64,000 nucleotides of DNA from Candidatus Zixiibacteriota bacterium (GTDB taxonomy: Bacteria; Zixibacteria; MSB-5A5; UBA10806): positions 1 to 64,000 of the forward strand of contig JAHEDG010000012.1 of assembly GCA_024641335.1 (NCBI GenBank), in the 5' to 3' direction. The position numbers and the translations under genes are program-made. The notes beneath the pieces were generated by a model that saw nothing but the letters and a program-made list of their open reading frames with translations, ran no database searches and was not told the origin of the DNA. The first letter of the stretch is position 1. Each line of letters opens with the position of its first letter. Positions 44,543 through 53,277 of this stretch are shown here, in pieces.

Positions 44543-45588
44543 TTTTCTCTTTTGGTGATCTCGCCAATCATGGCGAAATTCAAACCTCTGTTTTTCATTT
44601 GGGCTTCGAGTTTATCCGCAAGATCGGGTTTTACGGCGATCAACAGCCCGCCCGACGTTTGAGCGTCGGCCAGGAGGAGCTTTTCATATTTTTCGAAATC
44701 GCGGTCCCAGAGCATATCGGGTTCCACGCTCAACAGATTGGATCGGCTTCCGCCGGGGAACAGGTCTTTTTCGGCCAGATTCAGGGCTCCCGGTATCGTT
44801 GGAATTTTTGAAAAATCGATCACAGCCGATGAATCAGACCCTAAAAGCATCTCGCTCAAATGCCCCAGGAAGCCGTAGCCGGTGATATCGGTCGCCGAGC
44901 AGATATATGACGACTCCGAAGCGCAGACCGACAATACGGCTTCGGAGGCCGCCCGGTTGAGCTCTTTCATTATCGCCACGGCTGCCGCCACAGTTTTATC
45001 GTCAGCTTTGCCATTCTTGTGCGCGGTGGTGATCACCCCGGTACCGAGCGGTTTGGTCAGATACAAACGATCACCGTCCCGGGCGGTGGAATTGGCCATG
45101 ATCTTTTTCGGGTTGATAACTCCGGTTATCGACATACCGTAGAACGGCTCCGGGGCCTTGATCGTATGCCCGCCGACTATCGGCATTCCGGCCTGTTTGG
45201 CTATTGATAAACCGCCGTTCATAATTTCCTTCAGGATCTCTATCGGGATATTCTTCTCCGGAAAACCTACGATATTCAACGCCGATATCGGCCGGGCTCC
45301 CATGGCATAAATATCCGAGAGGGAATTAGCGGCGGCAATCGCGCCGAAATCGAAGGCGTCATCGACTACAGGCGTAAAATAATCCACCGTAGTAACCAGA
45401 GCCAGATCGTCGCTGATCCTGACCACTCCTGCGTCATCATAAAGCGCCGTGCCGACCAGGACATTATCGTATTTTTGATTGTTCAATTGACCCAGAACCT
45501 GGGCCAGTTCAGTCTTGCTGAATTTAGACGCTCAGCCGGCGCAGGCCACATAATGAGTCAGCTTGAAAATCTCTTTTTTCCTGTCCAA
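44515..45588 (-). CDS. selD: Selenide, water dikinase (itself a selenoprotein)
   Basis: 357 residues when the in-frame TGA at 45532-45534 is read as selenocysteine. It makes selenophosphate from selenide and ATP. Upstream of the TGA the frame is KEIFKLTHYVACAG, then Sec, then ASKFSKTELAQVLGQLNNQKYDNVL, which matches the family active-site loop (Cys/Sec-Gly-x-Lys region). Without readthrough the gene would lack this part. The start is TTG at 45588, 4 nt after GGGGAGG; another TTG lies one codon upstream. The rest is normal (TTVDYFTPVVDDAFDFGAIAAANSLSDIYAMGA). All components for readthrough are in the window. Confidence 0.93.
45488..45506 (-). promoter_or_regulatory. SECIS-like hairpin in selD
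   Basis: An 8-bp stem (TGGCCCAG with CTGGGTCA, one G-U pair) and a 3-nt loop begin 28 nt past the first base of the selD UGA. The position and small loop fit a bacterial SECIS read by SelB. Confidence 0.55.
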
Positions 45589-45720
45589 CAAACCTCCCCA
45601 TAAATTTCAGGGCTAAATATAGCCTATTCCCCGTAGATTATTCAAGCCATTTGCGAAAGCCCGGTTCCCGTATCAACGGATACCTTCGCTTTTGACCGGA
45701 TATCTCGATTTATCACGGCC

Positions 45721-47028
45721 TCATATCTTCTCGTACGGATAAAATATAAACAGGAGCATCGCTATCCCGAAGAGTATCCAACTGCCCCACGACAGTTCTC
45801 TGAATCTGCCCGATACGAGCTTGAAGACAGGATAGAGCACAAATCCCGCCGCCATACCGAATCCTATATTATAGGTAAAGCTCATCAGAGCGATAGTGGC
45901 TACCGACGGAAACAGCTCGGAATAATCGTCGTACGGTATATCTTTGATCGGGGATAACATCAAAAAGCCGACAACGATCAACGCCGCTCCATAAGCAAAC
46001 GGCGGTACGGCCACGAACAGAGGGGCCAGAAACAGGCAAAGCAGGAGCATTATCGCGGTCACCAGGGAAGCAAATCCGCTTTTAGCTCCGGCCTCAATAC
46101 CCGCGGTGGATTCGATGAAGGTACCAGTGGTGGTGGTTCCAAGCAGAGCTCCGGTTACGGTGGCGATAGCGTCGACCATCATCGGTTTCTCTATTTCGGG
46201 CAGGTTGCGGTTCTCGTCCAGAAGCCCGGCCCGAGCTGAGACCCCTATCAAGGTGCCCATGGTATCGACGAAATCAAGGATGAAAACAACTAAAACGACC
46301 GGGAGAAAATCCAAGGCCAGCGCTCCGGATATATCCAGCTCGAGGAACAAAGGCGATATCGACGGTGGCGGGGAAATCAGCGCCGCCGGCCATTTGGCCG
46401 CGCCGGTGATAAAGGCGATAACAGTAGTCGTCAATATTCCGATGACTATCGAGCCCGGGATTCTGCGGATCATGAGAATCGAAATCAGGATTACAGTGAA
46501 TATGCCGAGCATCGGCCCGATAGCGGAAAGCTGGCCGATTCTGACCGGCGCTCCTTCGATACCCAGGCGGATTATTCCGGTTTCATTGAGCCCGATGAAC
46601 ATGATAAAAAAACCTATCCCGACGGCGAAACTCAACTTCAAAGAATCCGGAATAGCACGCGAAAGCCAGCTTCGAACGCGAACGGCGGTGATCAGGATAA
46701 AAAGGATTCCCCCGATAAATACGGCGCCCAGGGCTGTTTCCCAACGATACCCCATACCGATGCATACAGTAAAGGCGATGAAAGCGTTCTCACCCATATA
46801 AGGCGCGATGGCGAAAGGACGTTTGGCGTAGAAGGCCATGAGAAGGGTGCCTACAGCCGCGGCGATGATAGTCGCGGTTACGGAAGCGTCTCTGGGAAAA
46901 CCGCCTTTTTCGAGTATTGCCGGATTGACGATTATAATATAGGCGATGGCGAAAAACGTGGTCAGCCCGCCCAATATCTCTTTTTGGTAGTTTGTGCCGA
47001 GACTATCGAAATTAAAGAATATTTTCAT
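45721..47028 (-). CDS. NCS2-family purine permease (AzgA/PbuG-like)
   Basis: 435 residues with about 12-14 hydrophobic segments. Family motifs: MENA-type APYMGENAFIAFTVCIGMGYRW, GLNETGIIRLG and FVDTMGTLIGVSARAGLLDENR. The AzgA branch imports hypoxanthine, guanine or adenine by proton symport. Monocistronic by layout. The upstream gap contains no purine riboswitch that I can see. Confidence 0.9.
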   Translation of the reverse strand: MKIFFNFDSLGTNYQKEILGGLTTFFAIAYIIIVNPAILEKGGFPRDASVTATIIAAAVGTLLMAFYAKRPFAIAPYMGENAFIAFTVCIGMGYRWETALGAVFIGGILFILITAVRVRSWLSRAIPDSLKLSFAVGIGFFIMFIGLNETGIIRLGIEGAPVRIGQLSAIGPMLGIFTVILISILMIRRIPGSIVIGILTTTVIAFITGAAKWPAALISPPPSISPLFLELDISGALALDFLPVVLVVFILDFVDTMGTLIGVSARAGLLDENRNLPEIEKPMMVDAIATVTGALLGTTTTGTFIESTAGIEAGAKSGFASLVTAIMLLLCLFLAPLFVAVPPFAYGAALIVVGFLMLSPIKDIPYDDYSELFPSVATIALMSFTYNIGFGMAAGFVLYPVFKLVSGRFRELSWGSWILFGIAMLLFIFYPYEKI

Positions 47029-47101
47029 GTTTTCGCTCCATGATTGGAATCGTCATTGCTATCGATGATAAATTAACAATATAGATCGACAACCTGGCAA
47101 T

Positions 47102-47131
47102 AAAAAAAACGGCCCGGCCTTGGCCGGACCG
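47102..47131 (-). terminator. Rho-independent terminator after the DUF5916 gene
   Basis: A 10-bp GC-rich stem with one mismatch (arms 47110-47119 and 47122-47131, 2-base centre) is followed on the minus strand by eight U (47102-47109). Confidence 0.85.
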
Positions 47132-47166
47132 CGATGTAAAAGGTAGCCTGTTCGATTATAGTATTA

Positions 47167-49449
47167 TCAGGTTCTGAACAGGTATTGCAATTTCATGAAG
47201 AACTGGCGCGATGTTAGTTTCCAGTTATCCGGATCGGCGGGATTGACCGCCAGATCATCGTAATCATAGGTCGAGCCTATATAGAAAAGCGAAAACGTGC
47301 TTACTCGGTATGTCAATAGCGGGTCGAATTCCCATTTCCGGGAGAAATCGTTGAATTGAACCACGAAACGCAGCGAAAGTTCGCGATTGGCCTGGTAGAG
47401 GACCCTGGCGCGGGCTATATAACCACTGTAAAGCTCCTCGCCGGTTTCTGAGTTCGTGCTTCTGGCGTAGCTGATCGTCGGCTCGATAATCAGTCGATCG
47501 ATCGGTTTGAGATTAAGCGCTCCGAACAACGATGTTTCATTGCCTTCCACAAGAAGCCAGCGCGCGACTCCCCGGCCCCGATTGAAATAGAGATCATAGC
47601 CGACCTGATCGCTCAACCGGCTCCCTATATTCATCTCCGCGCTCCAGAGATTATCAAACTGAATTCCTCCCCATGACTCCTTTCCGGTACCATACCTCGC
47701 GCTGAAATAAGTTTGGGCGAATTTCAAATTGCTGTCGAAACCCAGATTGATATGCGTCCACTTTTCCTCGCTATCGAAATTCCATCTTCTATCCGCGTAT
47801 AACGCCGGCGAGATCCTCTCGAAAATCCCCTTCTCAAAATAGAAAATATAATTGGAGTAAACCGTGAGATTCCGGTAGTCGCTCCAGGGATCGTAACCTG
47901 TTTCGGTTCTATATGACGGCGCTACATGATCGTAATTTACCGTAAAATTCAGGTGCCGGGCGCGGCGTCTGAATTGGCATACGAAGGCGTCACCCGAATA
48001 TGATTCCCCGTCAAGGGCCGCATTGTACTTATCATGGTCGAATTTCACATTTTCCAAACCGACGCTTAAACTGCTGTCGATCGGTTCCTTAGTGTGGCTT
48101 TTGACATACTGCCCGACAACGCTATAATTTCGGCTTAATCTCAAATCGCCGTCGACGGCTACTATTGTCCCGGACCCCTCCGGCTCCATCCGGCGATCGG
48201 TAACAATAAATCCGAGATGGTTATCTCCCCCGAAAGTCCGCGATGCTCTTAATACGTTGACATAGCTCTCGCCGGTATTTCTGATAATACTCCTTTCTTC
48301 CAGAGGAATTATATAGGGAGTATTCTCATCGCGCGCGGAAAGAAAGCCCACGCTCAGGCGATTCATGCGCCCGGTCAGTTTTACCGCGAATTGCGGATCG
48401 TTGACAGTGCGGGTATAGAAAGAATTGAAAATAGTGCGGAATATATCGCTGCCCTCCTGGAAAAATGGCCGCCTTTCCGGGTAGAAAAGGGCGATAGTAG
48501 TATTGACATCGATTTGAGCAGCGTCCGCCTCTACCTGGCTGAAGTCGGGATTATAGCTCCCCTCGACCGTAATATCGGATGAAACCGAGTATTTCGCCCC
48601 CACGGAAATCTCGCCCTCCGGATCGGCGTTATCAAACGGCGAGCCGGGATCTCCGGGAATTCGCAGACTTCCGGATTGATTAGCGACAACGGTCGGCATG
48701 ATTTCAAATCCTCTGCCGGGACGAACATTGCTTATGCCGTTAAAGGTGCCGAACTGACAAGGGATACATTTCTCGTTTCGATCATAAGCCGCCCATGAAT
48801 ATTCCTTATAGCTATCGCGTGGACGATTACGACGAAAATCGACTTTCCACGACTGAACATCTTTATTGGGGAAACGCATGCTGGCAAATGGGACGGCTAT
48901 CTCGACCTGGTAGCCCGACTGCGTGATCCGGCCGGCCGATTCCCATATAAGGTCAAACCCGGGATCGTCTCCGCTGATACTCGACCAAAGGAAATCCTTT
49001 TGGATACCGTACGGGTTTACATACAATTCGTAACCCCAGGCGGCATCGCCATAAGTATCGATCAGGACACCTACGGCATCGTCGCCATGAAATTGATCGC
49101 GCTGAGTCATGCTGGCCCGGATTTCCGCCGGGTCATCATGGCAGATAAAGCCGATATAGAGGTTATGGTCATCATAGGTGACAAAGGTCTCGGTTCTGAC
49201 CTCCGGTTCGGTATTGTCTCCGGGATACCGTTCGACAAAACTATCGGCCCGCCCCGCGTTTTGCCATTCCGCGTCGTCCACGCTGCCATCGATTTTGATG
49301 GCCGCCGCGGCTTTTTTGATTTCGAGAGTCGGGCTGAACATCGGCTCGAAATTGGCAACGGCCGAGGTCGCCAGACCGAGAAGACAGGTTCCGGCGACTA
49401 TCCAAAGCCGGAGATTCGCTGATCTGTTTCGTGCGAGGATACTTCGCAT
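47167..49449 (-). CDS. DUF5916 outer-membrane protein with N-terminal CBM9-like domain
   Basis: 760 residues from the ATG at 49449, 7 nt after AGAGGAG; a longer reading is unsupported. A signal peptide (LWIVAGTCLLGLATSAVA) precedes a CBM9/DOMON-like domain (KIDGSVDDAEWQNAGRADSF...VTYDDHNLYIGFICHD). Then comes the DUF5916 C-terminal part: FDLIWESAGRI, YNPDFSQVEADAAQIDVNTTIALFYPERRPFFQEGSDIF, and a long beta-barrel tail ending in the aromatic QYLFRT. It is probably an outer-membrane protein; the ligand is unknown. A terminator follows. Confidence 0.9.
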   Translation of the reverse strand: MRSILARNRSANLRLWIVAGTCLLGLATSAVANFEPMFSPTLEIKKAAAAIKIDGSVDDAEWQNAGRADSFVERYPGDNTEPEVRTETFVTYDDHNLYIGFICHDDPAEIRASMTQRDQFHGDDAVGVLIDTYGDAAWGYELYVNPYGIQKDFLWSSISGDDPGFDLIWESAGRITQSGYQVEIAVPFASMRFPNKDVQSWKVDFRRNRPRDSYKEYSWAAYDRNEKCIPCQFGTFNGISNVRPGRGFEIMPTVVANQSGSLRIPGDPGSPFDNADPEGEISVGAKYSVSSDITVEGSYNPDFSQVEADAAQIDVNTTIALFYPERRPFFQEGSDIFRTIFNSFYTRTVNDPQFAVKLTGRMNRLSVGFLSARDENTPYIIPLEERSIIRNTGESYVNVLRASRTFGGDNHLGFIVTDRRMEPEGSGTIVAVDGDLRLSRNYSVVGQYVKSHTKEPIDSSLSVGLENVKFDHDKYNAALDGESYSGDAFVCQFRRRARHLNFTVNYDHVAPSYRTETGYDPWSDYRNLTVYSNYIFYFEKGIFERISPALYADRRWNFDSEEKWTHINLGFDSNLKFAQTYFSARYGTGKESWGGIQFDNLWSAEMNIGSRLSDQVGYDLYFNRGRGVARWLLVEGNETSLFGALNLKPIDRLIIEPTISYARSTNSETGEELYSGYIARARVLYQANRELSLRFVVQFNDFSRKWEFDPLLTYRVSTFSLFYIGSTYDYDDLAVNPADPDNWKLTSRQFFMKLQYLFRT

Positions 49450-49652
49450 GCTTTGGCTCCTCTTATAAATTGGTGACTGTTCTAAAGGCAAAACGGTAGA
49501 GGCGCCTGTTACTATACTCAAATTCGAATAATGAACTAACGCGATAATGGCGGCCAACCATACCGGACTCCTTTAGTCCTTAGCTTTTCTAATTTAACTA
49601 CGGAAAAAGGGTCGGAAAAGTTTTATGATTTTTTGGGGGATTATTAAATTAT

Positions 49653-49745
49653 CGGAAGGGGGAGGAATCGAACCTCCCGCGCCCGGGAACACCGACCGCC
49701 AACGGCTTTGAAGGCCGCAGGGGCCACCAGACCCCATCCTCTTCC
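49653..49745 (-). tRNA. selC: tRNA-Sec(UCA)
   Basis: 93 nt. Read on the minus strand: 5' GGAAGAGG acceptor arm, a 6-bp D stem (GGGGTC/GGCCCC) with a 4-nt loop, anticodon loop CTTCAAA (anticodon UCA), a long variable arm, T arm GGAGG-TTCGATT-CCTCC, and discriminator G. The 6-bp D stem, small D loop and long variable arm are diagnostic of selenocysteine tRNA. CCA is not encoded. Position 6 gives an A-C mismatch, and the acceptor-plus-T stack looks 12 bp long, one shorter than usual in bacteria. Confidence 0.95.
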
Positions 49746-49813
49746 GAAACCATTATAGCGTTTGGGATATGGTGAATCAAGGCAAAAGGGAATCTTATAT
49801 CGCGGGACGATTA

Positions 49814-50533
49814 TCAGATCGATTTGCCGGCCAGCTTCAACGGATCGTCGACCGAGAACTTCTCCTTTTGGATGAAGCATTCGGCATACCTGACCCCGAT
49901 CATATAGCCGTACTGACGATTCCTGATCTCCATATAATCGAAAATGTTCCGGGCGGGAGGATAAACCTCGCGCTGATCCGGCTTCTCCTCGAACTGGGTC
50001 TTGTAGCAGGCGACAGCCTCGCACTTACGTTGGAACTGCTCGCTGATATCGACTACAAAGGTCGGGGGCACGTCGTGGAAGGAGCTCGAATAGATGATTT
50101 TCCTCGGACGATATGGCTCGCCCCCTATCGGCATCTTACCCAGCCCAGCCAGAAAACATCCCCGATAGCCGATCTGGGAGGCGGTCGAGTGATCCGGATG
50201 ACGCTGCTCCCAATAGGGCAAAATGACAAGTTCGGGTTTTGTCCGGCGAATCACTTCGGCTACTTTAAGGGCGTTCTCCTGGGTGTCGTAGAGCCCGGCA
50301 TCAGGAAGCTCCAGATTGTGACGGTATTTTATACCCATGACCTGCCCGGCACATTCGGCCTCGTCGGCTCTGCTATCAGCGTCGCCGCGGGAGCCGGATT
50401 CTCCGGCTGTAAGATCGAGTATTCCCACAGCGTAATCCAAATCGACGAATTTAATAATCGTGCCGCCGCAGACTATTTCGGTATCGTCGCGGTGGGCGGC
50501 TATGGCCAGAACGTCAAGTTTGATATTATCCAT
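49814..50533 (-). CDS. bshB1: Bacillithiol biosynthesis deacetylase BshB1
   Basis: 239 residues. It removes the acetyl group from GlcNAc-malate to give GlcN-malate. The LmbE/PIG-L zinc motif AAHRDDTEIVCGG (usually AHPDD; here Arg replaces Pro) and the later PYWEQRHPDHSTAS are present. Membership in BshB1 is supported by the adjacent bshA and bshC. Confidence 0.92.
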   Translation of the reverse strand: MDNIKLDVLAIAAHRDDTEIVCGGTIIKFVDLDYAVGILDLTAGESGSRGDADSRADEAECAGQVMGIKYRHNLELPDAGLYDTQENALKVAEVIRRTKPELVILPYWEQRHPDHSTASQIGYRGCFLAGLGKMPIGGEPYRPRKIIYSSSFHDVPPTFVVDISEQFQRKCEAVACYKTQFEEKPDQREVYPPARNIFDYMEIRNRQYGYMIGVRYAECFIQKEKFSVDDPLKLAGKSI

Positions 50534-51650
50534 CAGCCAGGACCTCTTGATAGAGTGAATAATATTCCTTTATGATTTTTTCGGTGTTGAATTTTTCGAC
50601 CGCGATCCTCCTGGCGTTCAAAGACATTTTCCGATGCATCTCCGTATCAGACAGTATCTCTATCGATCTGCGAGCCATTGCCCCGATATCGCCTACGGGC
50701 TCCAGGTATCCGGTTTGACCGTCGCTGACCAGTTCGGGCAGGCCACCCACAATCGAGCCGACTACCGGCACTCCGCAGGCCATAGCTTCGAGAGCGGCCA
50801 ATCCGAAGGCTTCTGAGCCGGACGGCAGCAGGAAGAGATCGGCTTTGCAAAGAACCGACTCGACCATATCCTGCCCGCCGAGAAAGATGACTCTGTCTTT
50901 CAATCCCAAATCGGCGGCCAGCGACAGGATATTGGGAGCGTCAGGACCGTCGCCGACCAAGAGAAGTTTCGATGGTAAGCGCCTGTTAACGGTATCGAAT
51001 ATTTTAATAACATCGGCCGTGTTTTTTACCGGTCTATAATTGGACATGTGAACGATTATCTTTTCATTCGGGCCGGCAAACTCGGATCGGTCGCAGCCTT
51101 TTTGATCGGGCTTGAATCTGGAGATATCGACAAAATTGGGGATCATTTTGATCTCTTTGGTGATGCCGAACGATTCTTTGGTTCTGTCGACAATATATTT
51201 GCTGACCGTAGTCAAAGCGTCGGAAACCTCCATGGAGAACTTGGTGACCGAATAAAAGGACGGGTGCTGTCCGACGAGAGTAATATCGGTTCCATGCAGG
51301 GTGGTAATCAATTTGGGAGCGTCGGCGCCGAGAATCTGCTTGGCCAGATAACCGCTGATGGCGTGAGGTATGGCGTAATGAACATGGATTATATCGAGCC
51401 CGACCCTTTTGGATTCTTCGGCCAGCCTGGTCGCCAGAGAAAGAGTATACGGCGGATACTTGAACAACGGATAGTTGGAAACCTCGACCTCATGGAATAT
51501 GAAGTTGGAGTCGAATCCAGTCAGCCGGAAAGGCAAAGCGTAGGAGAAGAAATGCACCTCGACTCCCATAGCGGACAGCGCCAATCCCAGCTCCGAGGCA
51601 ACAACTCCGGAACCTCCCTTAACCGGATAGCATACGATTCCGACTTTCAT
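50526..51650 (-). CDS. bshA: Bacillithiol glycosyltransferase BshA
   Basis: 374 residues. It joins N-acetylglucosamine from UDP-GlcNAc to L-malate, the first bacillithiol step. Hallmarks: VGIVCYPVKGGSGVVASELGLALSAMGVEVHFFSY, IHVHYAIPHAISGYLAKQIL, TLHGTDITLVGQHPSF and the GT-B fold end GSEAFGLAALEAMACGVPVVG. It overlaps bshB1 by 8 bases and lies 3 bases after bshC. Confidence 0.96.
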   Translation of the reverse strand: MKVGIVCYPVKGGSGVVASELGLALSAMGVEVHFFSYALPFRLTGFDSNFIFHEVEVSNYPLFKYPPYTLSLATRLAEESKRVGLDIIHVHYAIPHAISGYLAKQILGADAPKLITTLHGTDITLVGQHPSFYSVTKFSMEVSDALTTVSKYIVDRTKESFGITKEIKMIPNFVDISRFKPDQKGCDRSEFAGPNEKIIVHMSNYRPVKNTADVIKIFDTVNRRLPSKLLLVGDGPDAPNILSLAADLGLKDRVIFLGGQDMVESVLCKADLFLLPSGSEAFGLAALEAMACGVPVVGSIVGGLPELVSDGQTGYLEPVGDIGAMARRSIEILSDTEMHRKMSLNARRIAVEKFNTEKIIKEYYSLYQEVLADG

Positions 51651-51652
51651 GA

Positions 51653-53275
51653 TTATATCTCTATTATCTGATGCCCGGACGATTCCATATCGAGCTGGTC
51701 ATCTATGAGCTTGAAAATACCGTGACCGAATTTATTAATAAAATAAAGCGGCGATAGAACTCTCTCCTGAAATCTCCCCGCGGGAAACATGAAACCGGCG
51801 GCCCGATGTATCTGGTCCTTCACGGTATCGTGACGTTTTTTATGAACAGAGAACAGTTTTTTGGAAAGATGATTGAACTCGTGGTCGATTCTTTTTTGAG
51901 CATGCTCGATAGCCTGATGACTTCCCGGATCGCTTTTTTTCAGCGGCTCGGCGAGATCGACTAACTTATTTTCTATTTCACGTCTCATGGATTCGGTCTC
52001 GTCCTGAATGACGGCGGGGAAATTAGCCTTGATGACCCGGCTGATTTCATGCTCGGTATCGTTATATAAGGATACAAAATCAAGCGATAGTTTTTCGAAA
52101 TTCCTCTTGATCTGCGGTTCCATGACCGAGGAGAACAGGCGGGGCCTGATGACCGGCCAGGGAATATCGAGAAAGTTAAACAGCGGTTCGATCTGGGCAA
52201 AATAGGCGGCCTCAGACGGCCCCACGATTTGGGCGATAGTGGGAAAAGCGAAACATTGCGCAGCCGGTCGAAGGCAGACATTTGGTGAGAAGCTCTCCGG
52301 TCGGCTTTCGAGAATCTCCAGCAATTTTTCCTCTGAAAATCCAATATCATCATCCTGAAGACGGTATTGGACGTTGTCCCAGAGGATGTTTTTTCTCCCC
52401 TTTTCATTCAGGAAAAGATTCAGGCTGTCTTTGGTTTTGTGGACCTGACGATGATATCCGTCGGCCATAATCCGGCCGGACCGTGACTCGAACAGGTCGA
52501 AGATTTCAGCGTGATTTTCGATTTCCCTTTTGAACACCGGCAAAAAGACCCGTTTCATGCCGGGGAAATTGGGGTCCACCGGAATTACCCCGAAATCCCC
52601 CATAGTATTTAGAAACATCGAAAGGAAAGCGGCGGAGATACTCCGACCCGATCGATAGCTATCCTTGATTGAATCCATCACATCGGGAGTAAACTCGGTT
52701 TCGATAAGATTGCCTTTAACGGTTTCGATGAAGGAAACGATATTATCATCAAGAACAGTTTCAGCCATAGGAGCTCCGTAAAACGGACTAAGCGGCTGGT
52801 AGGATACGTCGGCACATTGGCCGGATCGATCGAGAAAGCGGGCGGTTTTAATCTCGTCAAAATCGTGATCATCGGTAGCTATCCAGAAACAGGGAACAAC
52901 CGGGCGACCGAGTTCGGCCTCCAGTTGCGAGGCCAGCTTGCGGGCGGTCAGAGCCTTGATAACGGTATACATCGGGCCCAATAGCATGCCGGCCTGCTGA
53001 CCGGCAAAAACCACCAGGGAATCCGGACTGGAGAGCTTATCCAAATTTCTCTTTAATTCCGGGGAAATATCATAATCCGATAGAGATTTTTCAATAATGG
53101 AGGTGATTTCGGTTCGCCTGAATGATTTTTTATCGATAGTTTCGGCGGCATCCAGATATGAGGTTTTGCTTTTGAAATCGTATTTGAAGAAGGGGAGGGA
53201 GGATTTCGAACTGTTGATGAAATCCAGAAAAAGACGTGTATTTCCGGTAAGGTTGTTAAAATCGACTGATATCAT
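51653..53275 (-). CDS. bshC: Bacillithiol cysteine ligase BshC
   Basis: 540 residues. The putative cysteine-adding enzyme, last step of bacillithiol synthesis. Family features: an N-terminal Rossmann-like domain with SLVVFAGQQAGMLLGPMYTVIKALTA, PVVPCFWIATDDHDFDEIKTA and SPNVCLRPAAQCFAFPTIAQIVGPSEAAYFAQI, and a coiled-coil C-terminus. It is the first gene of a compact bshC-bshA-bshB1 operon, so the whole pathway is encoded here. Confidence 0.95.
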   Translation of the reverse strand: MISVDFNNLTGNTRLFLDFINSSKSSLPFFKYDFKSKTSYLDAAETIDKKSFRRTEITSIIEKSLSDYDISPELKRNLDKLSSPDSLVVFAGQQAGMLLGPMYTVIKALTARKLASQLEAELGRPVVPCFWIATDDHDFDEIKTARFLDRSGQCADVSYQPLSPFYGAPMAETVLDDNIVSFIETVKGNLIETEFTPDVMDSIKDSYRSGRSISAAFLSMFLNTMGDFGVIPVDPNFPGMKRVFLPVFKREIENHAEIFDLFESRSGRIMADGYHRQVHKTKDSLNLFLNEKGRKNILWDNVQYRLQDDDIGFSEEKLLEILESRPESFSPNVCLRPAAQCFAFPTIAQIVGPSEAAYFAQIEPLFNFLDIPWPVIRPRLFSSVMEPQIKRNFEKLSLDFVSLYNDTEHEISRVIKANFPAVIQDETESMRREIENKLVDLAEPLKKSDPGSHQAIEHAQKRIDHEFNHLSKKLFSVHKKRHDTVKDQIHRAAGFMFPAGRFQERVLSPLYFINKFGHGIFKLIDDQLDMESSGHQIIEI

Positions 53276-53277
53276 TA

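Noticed and set aside
45532-45534. UGA in selD as a nonsense mutation or pseudogene
   Set aside because: The frame on both sides matches the SelD active-site loop, and selA, selB and tRNA-Sec are present.
46106-46801. Plus-strand 231-residue frame inside the NCS2 permease
   Set aside because: It is antisense to a clear membrane transporter and has the low-complexity look of a mirrored hydrophobic gene.
47029-47101. Possible purine riboswitch upstream of the NCS2 permease
   Set aside because: The gap is too short and lacks the three-helix purine-aptamer pattern.
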